NCBI RefSeq assembly: GCF_963855985.1
Contig: NC_087116.1
Span: forward strand, 7,651,001 to 7,715,000
Origin: Ostrinia nubilalis
Taxonomy: Eukaryota > Arthropoda > Insecta > Lepidoptera > Crambidae
Reading direction: 5' to 3'
DNA: 64,000 nt
In this document: piece by piece, positions 13,424 to 64,000 of the stretch
Layout of the letters: every line of letters begins with the position of its first letter
Numbering within the stretch: the stretch's first letter is position 1
The notes under the pieces: model-generated
The model's input: the letters and a program-made list of their open reading frames with translations, nothing else
What the model was told of the DNA's origin: nothing
The model's database searches: none
Made by a program: the position numbers and the translations under genes

Positions 13424-13541
13424 ATGCCCGTTTTCACCATCATTCCCTAACTTTTAAGTGACCCCTATGGTAGCACATAACATGAGTTTTGTTTTCATAG
13501 GGGTCACTTAAAAATTAGGGATTGATGGTGAAAACGGGCAT
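13424..13541. mobile_element. Palindromic MITE family R, copy 3
   Basis: The best-preserved copy: CCGTTTTCACCATCATTCCC pairs with the inverse ending at about 13541, and inner arms CCCCTATG / CATAGGGG enclose a short loop. Confidence 0.85.
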
Positions 13542-13625
13542 AATACACGTAAAATGGGCGTCGATATACAGTAAAGATCGAGAGGTGAAGTCCCGAAGCC
13601 TGGACAAACGCTAGAGACGTGTACA

Positions 13626-14092
13626 AGTCTAAAGGTCATGGTCATGGCCACGCTCATACCACTGATCATATGCATTCACGCGAGGTACGAGTAAGTATCC
13701 ACACTTACGCCAGATAGGTAGTGTGGCCATATCCACGCCAGCTAGTTATGGTCATGGTCATGGCCACCCTCACAGCACATAGATCATAATATGTGCTCAC
13801 ACTCACCCAAGGAAAGACTAAGCGTGGCCACATCCACGCCAGCTGGATATGGTCATGGTCATGGCCACCCTCACAGTACATAGATCATAACACGTGCTCA
13901 CACTTACGCAAGGAAAGACTAAGCGTGGCCACATCCACGCCAGCTGGTCATGGTTATGATCATGGCCACTCTCACAGCACAGATCATATGCGCCACTCAC
14001 GCGAGGTACGAGTAAGCGTGGCCACATCCACGCCAGCTGGTCATGGTCATGGTCATGGCCACGCTCACAGCACTGACCATAAGCGACTCCAC
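13626..14092 (-). repeat. Minisatellite in the Cul2 3' flank, with copies of the Cul2 stop region
   Basis: Imperfect units of about 80-100 bp contain GGTCATGGTCATGGCCAC and GGCCACATCCACGCCAGCTG. Two units (about 13676-13697 and 13997-14015) contain the inverse of ACTCGTACCTCGCGTGA, the last codons (YSYLA stop) of Cul2 exon 17. The coding end has therefore been copied into its own 3' flank. An AATAAA signal for Cul2 was not identified with confidence. Confidence 0.75.
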
Positions 14093-57557
<43,465 letters not shown>

Positions 57558-58459
57558 CGGGAAGCCTAGTTCATGTATCTGGAAAATTATCACTTTAATT
57601 AGGTACTTATACAAAGACAAATAAAAATAAGATTTAAGAATAATTTATTAGCCTCAAACTATTAAAATTTTATAAACCCCTGCCTCCTACACTAGGACAG
57701 ATCCTGTATCTTAGGAAGCAGTTATTCCTTAAAAAAATAAATACCACTATGCAATACTTTTTCTTTCTTTCTTTCATTAAATACCAGGGACTATTCCCAC
57801 CGCTGCAACTCCTGTGTAGCCAGGAGCTACAGCTTGATCACCAATAAAAACCCAACTAATGAAGGTCAAGTTCTAAATTAGTATCCTCAACTCGAGTCAA
57901 CTATTTTCTATGAATCTTTGTAATTAATGTAGGTGTATTCAAAACAAAGAACTCCTGTTTTGAGTTACTCTAACATACTCACCAGGGCGATTTGAACTGT
58001 TTCTTTTCAAATAAAACTTTTTCAAAGTTAAGGACAACTTAAATTCAGGGCCATAACACTTTCCAAGCCAATAAATTTTCAGCTTAATGTATTTTTTACA
58101 GCTGAGTAAACTTGTCACAAATGCTTGTTTTTGTAAACAAATTTCTGCAAGTCATTAAAGTTCCAATCTGGAGCAGTATTAGGTCAACAGAATCACAACA
58201 AATAAGTGCCCCGATTATGGGTGGTATTTTCTAGGGTTATAAAACACCATTCAATTGGCTTTCTGTGAGCAGTAACGCGTTAAATACTATCAACCGTTGG
58301 CAGAATTCATTTGGCACCGTGACAAAGAGCCAGACGTAGTGATCCCGATGCAAACCACTGAAAATTACTCAGCGTAAATGGCCTAAACAAAAATAATACC
58401 ACCTGAAACTCGTACTACTTGTGCGAATTTCAACGAAATTAATAACGTTGTGTACTCAC

Positions 58460-58520
58460 CTGCGTCCCAAAAGTTGTGATTGGTGTCCCGGCAGTTAATT
58501 GACTAGATATTGTCGATTCT
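58460..58520 (-). other. Cul2: Probable Cul2 5' non-coding exon and promoter side
   Basis: Minus strand: TTTTGGGACGCAG|GTGAGTAC gives a strong donor at 58460/58459, which would splice to the exon 1 acceptor at 57579. The 5' end of this exon is not definable, and no TATA box is seen upstream. Confidence 0.5.
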
Positions 58521-58785
58521 ATGTAATATTAATCACGATAAAATGAACTTAATCCTATGAAAAATAATCCGTAATTCGCAAGAAAAATGACTTTCATTTG
58601 ATTTGACGTTTCACAAAAATGTTGCCATTCTGAAAAAATGCGTTTTGTTTCAACTTACTACTTGGGCCACAGATAACATAGCACGGCTCGTGGCGAGGTA
58701 AGGGAGCAAAGTTTCTTCTTCTTTTTTGATGATGTTGGCAATACACTTCGGGAGCAAAGTTTAATACTGGTCTAAAATAAATTAA

Positions 58786-59986
58786 CCCTCAGTTTGCATG
58801 GTGACTAAAACTTACGTTAAGTGTAAGGTGGAGACTCAGGGACTCCATATTTCAAATGAAGAAAAAATATACTAATACTTATAAAAGTAATATATTTTTT
58901 ATTTGGTAACATAATATGGTTAATATACTATTAATTAGAAACAACAGAAATGGAAACATTAATTAAAATTCATTTAAAAAATAACATTTTCATGAAGTCG
59001 TAAAAATCACATAAAAATCGACATAGGCATTTTGTACCTCTTAAACTTAGAAAAAAAATTAACCAAAATTTTTTTTCTCTCTAAATTATGTGGACATAAC
59101 AGTCTTCTTGATAAATAATATGTAAAATGTTAGAAAAAAATTAACACGAAAAAACGTGCAATGGTTTAGTAACTACTACGAGCAGCACATTGCCTGCCAA
59201 ACTTTTTCGAACAATACAAGCATATTTTTGTGAAATGAATTTCAAAATAAGCAGTCTTTCTTGTAATTCATCAAAACACATCATCAAAATACAAAATCAT
59301 CAAAACAAATCTTTCGGGACGTAAGATGTAAAATCCTCTTCTTTTTCTTCATCGTCTGCATTTTCTTCTAGACTTTCTTGCCAGTCCTTCATATCTGAGG
59401 CCTCATTTCCATCTAACGTATTGATAAATCATGTATTGTGACTGTTTGATGCTTTTTTGGTCCACTCAAACCGTAAATCCCAATCCCAACTAATATTATA
59501 AATGCGAAAGTAACTCTGTCTGTCTGTCTGTCTGTCTGTCTGTTACGCTTTCCCGCTTAAACCTCGCAACCGATTTTGATGAAATTTGGCATAGAGATAG
59601 TTTGAGTCCCGGGAAAGAACATAGGATAGTTTTTATCCCGGTTTTTGAAACAGGGACGCGCGCGATAAAGTTTTTCTGTGACAGACAAAATTCCACGCGG
59701 GCGAAGCCACGGGCGGAAAGCTAGTAAACCATAATTAAAAAAATAATAATAATATCATAATAAAAATTTATGTTACGCAAAGTGTATGTTGGAGTCCACG
59801 GGACTCCGCAAGTGTCAATTACTCAACTTTCTGTGATGCGCACGCAGACGACCTCTCGCCGCCGAGTTGGCCACGACACCAAAGGAAGCTACTCAAGCGC
59901 ACAGCACTTTATTCGCGTATTGAAAAAAATTATGAACCAAAACAGTTTCACATGGAGTCCCTGGGACCTACCATGCAAATTGAGGG
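58786..59986 (-). mobile_element. piggyBac-like element, decayed
   Basis: TTAA at 58782-58785 and 59987-59990 flanks inverted ends CCCTCAGTTTGCATGGT and ..ACCATGCAAATTGAGGG; an inner pair near GGACTCCAT is also inverted. A minus-strand fragment (about 59317-59420) encodes DMKDWQESLEENADDEEKEE and DFTSYVPKDLF, an acidic stretch as in piggyBac transposase N-termini. A Helitron-like copy is inserted at 59484. Confidence 0.75.
59478..59724 (+). mobile_element. Helitron-like element (Lep1-like), nested
   Basis: TCCCAATCCCAACTAATATT start, (TCTG)6-7, the body, and GCCACGGGCGGAAAGCTAG end. Confidence 0.9.
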
Positions 59987-60125
59987 TTAATAAGGCTTAT
60001 TTCTGCTCATTCATTTCTACATTTAATTATAGACAGGTTTGATGAAGCTTTTTAGGTAGGTAGGTCATTTATTTTACAAAGGAAAGTCATTAAAACGAAA
60101 TAGTTACTTTGGCGTTGGAATTATT

Positions 60126-60226
60126 GCAGGAAATTGATCGAGACAATAAAGTGTAAACATCACTCGGTTAGTTTTGTCGTACTTCGGTGTGCATGCTCGC
60201 GCTTCGTCTCGGTCAATTTCCTGCAT
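60126..60226. mobile_element. Short MITE
   Basis: TGCAGGAAATTGATCGAGAC and GTCTCGGTCAATTTCCTGCA are inverted about 60 bp apart. Confidence 0.75.
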
Positions 60227-60250
60227 AGTGTAATTGAGCCAGCAGATTTT

Positions 60251-60395
60251 CGCCCATATTCACAAACATTACTATGAGGTCTCACAGTGCGCGTGGACGC
60301 ACAGGTGACACACGAACCAATCACAGAGCTCTATTCAACGCTGTGCGTTCGATTTGCTGCTTCACTTAAGCAAGCATCGTTTGTGAATACGGGCG
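60251..60395. mobile_element. MITE family Q, full copy
   Basis: CGCCCATATTCACAAACATT at the left and CGTTTGTGAATACGGGCG at the right; the interior has CAATCACAGAGCTCTATTCA. Confidence 0.85.
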
Positions 60396-60521
60396 TTTGT
60401 CATACAAGTAACTTACTGCCACTTCTTCAGAACAGTACCTACCTTCATTACACTTTTGCAGGTACTTTAAACGTTTTATATTAAGGTGGGTAATTAAAAC
60501 AACAAAGTTTTATCAAAAATC

Positions 60522-60527
60522 TTTATT
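60522..60527 (-). terminator. Polyadenylation signal AATAAA of the PAPVY gene
   Basis: It lies two bases after the TGA stop codon (60530-60532), so the 3' UTR is very short. Confidence 0.7.
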
Positions 60528-60529
60528 CA

Positions 60530-62095
60530 TCAACAATCTACAGGTAGTAAATGTTCGGAGTGGCATCGTAGATCGGGGGTAGGAGCGTAGGTCAAGGTAG
60601 GCTCGTACTCTATGGCCGGAGTGTAGGATACCGTGGGCTCCCATTCCAAATTGGGCTGGTAGGAGATGGTAGGTTCGTAGGCATAGGCTGGGGCACAGGG
60701 GGCCGGTTGAGGCGGGTAGTACACTGGTGCGGGGGCAGGTGGGGTGTATACAGGGGCAGGCGGGGTGTATACAGGGGCAGGTGGGGTGTATACAGGTGCA
60801 GGCGGGGTGTATACAGGAGCGGGAAGGACGACAGGAGCGGGCGCGGGGGTAGGGGGTGCGCAAACAGGGGTAGGGGGAATATATACAGGGGCCGGAGTGG
60901 GAGTGGGTGTATACACGGGGGGAGGAGCATAGACTGGAGCGGGGGCTGGGGTGTATACAGGAGCGGGAGCCGGGGCATAAACGGGAGCGGGAGCCGGGGC
61001 ATAAACGGGAGCCGGAGCATAGACGGGAGCGGGCGCCGGGGAGTACACGGGCGCAGGAGCCGGTGGGGATTTGAAAAATGCTGCTGATAGCTGTAACAAA
61101 TTTTGATGTAGATATTACTAGGTAATCATTCGTAGTTTCTATTTTATTTTTTATTTTATTTTATTTATTTGGTTCACCAACAGTGAACTATTAATGTACT
61201 AGCTTTCCGCCCGCGGCTTCGCCCGCGTGGAATTTTGTCTGTCACAGAAAAACTTTATCGCGCGCGTCCCTGTTTCAAAAACCGGGATAAAAACTATCCT
61301 ATGTTCTTTCCCGGGACTCAAACTATCTCTATGCCAAATTTCATCAAAATCGGTTGCGAGGTTTAAGCGGGAAAGCGTAACAGACAGACAGACAGACAGA
61401 GTTACTTTCGCATTTATAATATTAGTTGGGATAACGTCTCTTATCTAATGTTGCTTAGGTTTTTTTTTGTAATATTATTAATTTCAATAAATAAAACTAA
61501 ACAAATTGAACACAAACTTGACGCACCTGTAGTTAAAAGATAAAGTTCTTTAATGCTTCTACCACTTACTTAGCTGGTTAATGAATCTCATTTGATCCCT
61601 AATTTCTTTGTCTGTTTTGTGCGGTGTTGTTTGTAGTACTGTTAGTAGGTACGTAGTTACTTTTACTGTAATTGGGCATCCCCTCTCCGCTCTTTATTAT
61701 CCTATTAAAGTTTTAATAATTAGTTTGTTTGGCGGACGCGGTTTGGGTCCCAACAGCCGAGGCCTAGGGAAGGGTAGGTACTCGCTGAAAATCAGCGTCG
61801 GGACTTTCACATAAGTCCCGAGTATCGCTAAGCGGGCGCCTTTTTGGCTCGGGATCTTTACTGGTCTGGCTGGATTATTTTACTGTTTTTTATTTTATTA
61901 TTTTTTTCTTTTTTTTCTTCTTTATGTACCTTTTTACACTTGTAATTGTAATTTTTTGTCCCGTGCCAAATAAAGATTTATTATTATTATTACTTAGTGT
62001 AAAAAGTCGATTAGTAAGACTTATCAGTAAGTAATTTACATATCAAATCTTACCTGCAACACAGCCACGAAACAAAACACTGCTGCTGCCTTCAT
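60530..62095 (-). CDS. Secreted proline-rich PAPVY-repeat protein, two exons, 200 aa
   Basis: Exon 1 (62095-62054) encodes MKAAAVFCFVAVLQ with donor CAG|GTAAGA. Exon 2 (61090-60530) starts after TTACAG with LSAAFF. Together they give a signal peptide (residues 1 to about 20), then about 125 residues of APVYAPAP, PAPVYTP and PPAPVYTPP repeats, then a less regular tail (AYEPTISYQP, EYEPTLTYAP) and a Cys-containing end. Extracellular location is inferred. Cuticle or eggshell structural proteins have this composition, but I cannot name the family. The 963-bp intron holds a Helitron-like copy and a LINE end. Confidence 0.85.
61199..61431 (-). mobile_element. Helitron-like element (Lep1-like) in the PAPVY gene intron
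   Basis: Complete copy: inverse of GCGGGCGGAAAGCTAG at 61199, (TCTG)4, and TCCCAACTAATATTATAAAT at the right end. Confidence 0.92.
61605..61994 (+). mobile_element. Non-LTR retrotransposon 3' end with ATT tail
   Basis: GGCGGACGCGGTTTGGGTCC, CGGGCGCCTTTTTGGCTCGG, then CCAAATAAAGATTTATTATT and an (ATT)n end. No coding sequence remains. Confidence 0.55.
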
Positions 62096-62415
62096 GATGC
62101 GACGACTTCGAACCGATGATGAGGACGCTCCCGTTCGCGTTGCTTTATTGGAGTCCTTATCAACAATTTCACCATTGGTAAGTATACTTACCTATCATAT
62201 TTTTCTACAAAGACCTTTATTTTAATCCAATAGAGTTGAATTTCGATAATCATAGTGCAATTTTTTCGCTTTACAATATGGTATACCTAGTTAAGTAGCT
62301 AACGTGTGCAATCTATGTATTTCAGTATGTTAATTTTGCAAGTATTTAGCTATTGTCAAGAGAATGCTACTGGCCATTGAATACTCACCACAATATTGTA
62401 ATGTAATATTTAACC

Positions 62416-62755
62416 GCCTCTGTGGTCTAGTGGTAAGACCACCTTCTTCAGACGCAGAGGTCCCGGGTTCGATTCCCAGTGGGGGCAGATTTTTCTGTTC
62501 GGTTTGGTTGGTGGTAGGGCTTGTTCTAAGTCCGCCTGGCTTAGCTACCACCATCTTATCTAAGTCTGTCGCCATAACGACAATGTTAACAGCATTGTTG
62601 TGTTCCGGCAGTTAGAGGTAAGATAGCCAGTTCCTCTGTGGTTAAGGATTCCGGGTGAAGCTCGCTTCCACCTTCGGCCTGATCGTTACTTACCATCAGG
62701 TGATACAGGCCAAGAGCTTCCTCGTTGTGGATAAAAAAAAATAGACGAAGAGATT
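62416..62755 (+). mobile_element. tRNA-derived SINE
   Basis: The head GCCTCTGTGGTCTAGTGGTA..GGGTTCGATTCCCAGTGGGG is tRNA-like (acceptor arms pair with G-T pairs, D arm intact, anticodon arm poorly paired). The body contains CCACCTTCGGCCTGATCG, and the tail is ACCATCAGGTGATACAGGCC, GAGCTTCCTCGTTGTGGATA and an A run. Confidence 0.85.
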
Positions 62756-63160
62756 TTCATGAGCCTAAAAAAATATTATTCCGCCTCTCGTTCCCACCGC
62801 TGCAACTCATGTGTAGCCAGGATCTATAGCTAAAAACCCAGGGGCGTAGTTACACCCGTATCTGTGATACTATATCAATGATACGGGGCCCCTGGAATAC
62901 AGAAGCCCCAGTGCCAGACTTTTTCGAATAGATAGAGTAAGCAAGCAAGCAAGCTTACCTAATTATAATAATTTTGCAAGGAACTTTTTAGATAGGGGTC
63001 CCCCCAATAAATTTAATTTCGATACAGGGCCCGTCTAAGGAAGGCACGCCATTGTAAAACCCAACCAGTTTGTCCTTACTTATGTATTAATTTTGTCACT
63101 TAATTAAGAGCCTAGAACAAGGCCTAGAATCATCATCACCAGACTCCTGGTTAGGTACTT
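62756..63160. other. Repeat fragments and spacer
   Basis: 62781-62840 matches the CCCACCGCTGCAACTC block of 2430 and 57790. The remainder has no recognised gene. Confidence 0.5.
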
Positions 63161-63335
63161 TGGTCATCATCATCATCATCAACAGCCATTTTACAGTCCA
63201 CTGCTGGACTATGAGCCTCCTCCACTATAGTGGAGGGTTTTGCCATAATCCCCACGCTTGGCAGGCGGGTTGGAGATCGCAGTTTAAAAGATTGATGTTT
63301 TTCAGAGAGCGCTGCTGCCCGTTCTCTGTTTGATG
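63160..63335. mobile_element. LINE-related fragment
   Basis: A CATCATCATCATCAACAGCC lead and AGTCCACTGCTGGACTATGA, then CTCCACTATAGTGGAGGGTT: the lepidopteran repeat end CAGTCCACTGCTGGAC, with a perfect CTCCACTATAGTGGAG palindrome. Confidence 0.6.
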
Positions 63336-63770
63336 TTTAGGTTACTTTGGTACTTACCTAAAATTCTGCCGACAATCTGGCCTGGGGGTCTTTGCTAGAC
63401 ATCGAGTGCAATTTCAACGCTATCTACTTAGTTACCTACATATTGATATTTTTTTGTTTTGATTACTATAAAGTTTATGGTTTTCGATTTCTAAGATTTT
63501 TTAGGGTGGGCACTAAACCATTCTGGGGCGGGCACGGCCCATGCGCCAATAACCCAAAACTCAATAACTCAAAAGGTACGTTTTCTTGGAAAATCATTTC
63601 ATATTTAAATATTGCGTGGAAACTGTGCGGCGCATTTCTTAACACATCGATAGACAATTATTTTATCGTGTGTACGTGCCTTTTGACCGTTTTAGTAACC
63701 CACATAATATTCATAGCAATCAATTAATAGACTATGAGATTTCAATTTACGACATCAACGAGATAGTTAT
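63336..63770. other. Non-coding right flank
   Basis: A 111-codon plus frame at 63392 is AT-rich with a hydrophobic start and no family signature. I do not call it a gene. Confidence 0.4.
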
Positions 63771-63862
63771 ACGCCCGTATTCACAAACATTACTATGAGG
63801 TCTCACAGTGCGCTTGGACGCACAGGGTCACACACCACGAACCAATCGCAGCTCGTTTTAGG
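63771..63862. mobile_element. MITE family Q, left part
   Basis: CGCCCGTATTCACAAACATT, CTATGAGGTCTCACAGTGCG and ACGAACCAATCGCAG; the right end is missing. Confidence 0.75.
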
Positions 63863-64000
63863 CATGTTTATTAACATAATAATTTAAAGATGTTAGATGT
63901 GGTTTTGGTGTGCTTAACTAGGAGTGTTCCAGTGACTTGGCCCACTTGTAGCTTGGTCCACGGGCCAAGTCGCTGGATTTAATTTTTAAATGTTTTTTCT

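Noticed and set aside
62416..62487. Functional tRNA gene
   Set aside because: Anticodon stem pairs poorly and the sequence continues into a SINE body and A tail.
63392..63727. 111-codon plus-strand frame
   Set aside because: AT-rich, no domain, no clear splice or promoter signals; likely chance.

Overview
The window looks like lepidopteran (moth or butterfly) nuclear DNA. It is AT-rich and intron-rich, and it is packed with repeat types typical of that order: Helitron-like elements with a TCTG microsatellite and a CTAG end, RTE and other LINE 3' ends, tRNA-derived SINEs, foldback MITEs, and a Gypsy element with very short LTRs. Most of it is one host gene on the minus strand. By joining exons with matching splice phases I reconstruct a complete cullin-2 (Cul2) coding sequence of 17 exons, running from the start codon near 57557 down to the stop at 14093. 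It is 2322 nt, 773 codons plus stop, and every junction is in phase. Layout: 1-4.8 kb holds a decayed Tc1 element and, on the plus strand, the last exon of a HINT1-like histidine-triad gene whose upstream exons lie outside the window; HINT1 and Cul2 are therefore convergent. 4.8-14 kb is gene-poor and consists of MITEs, a 1.85-kb foldback element and a C-rich minisatellite. 14.1-58.5 kb is Cul2. 58.8-60.0 kb is a piggyBac-like fossil just upstream of Cul2. 60.5-62.1 kb (minus) is a two-exon gene for a small secreted proline-rich PAPVY-repeat protein. The rest to 64 kb is repeats, including a tRNA-derived SINE. The most unusual feature is the structure of Cul2. At least ten of its exons have extra partial or complete copies in the neighbouring intron or 3' flank, from one extra copy up to 20. 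Most copies carry the 3' part of the exon plus its 5' splice site and lie downstream of the intact exon. They are embedded in minisatellites that make up most of the intron length. Several copies differ from the intact exon only at synonymous positions: for exons 2, 5, 6 and 9 I counted about 50 codon differences by eye and no amino-acid change. Some copies (5a/5b, 2') keep splice signals and phase and could be alternative exons. One (exon 7) is a 114-bp array with 21 identical 5' splice sites in an open reading frame. An apparently intact Gypsy retrotransposon (identical 122-bp LTRs, 5-bp target duplication, one 1280-codon gag-pol frame) sits in Cul2 intron 1 in the sense orientation. All statements come from reading the sequence; family names rest on recognised motifs, not on database searches.
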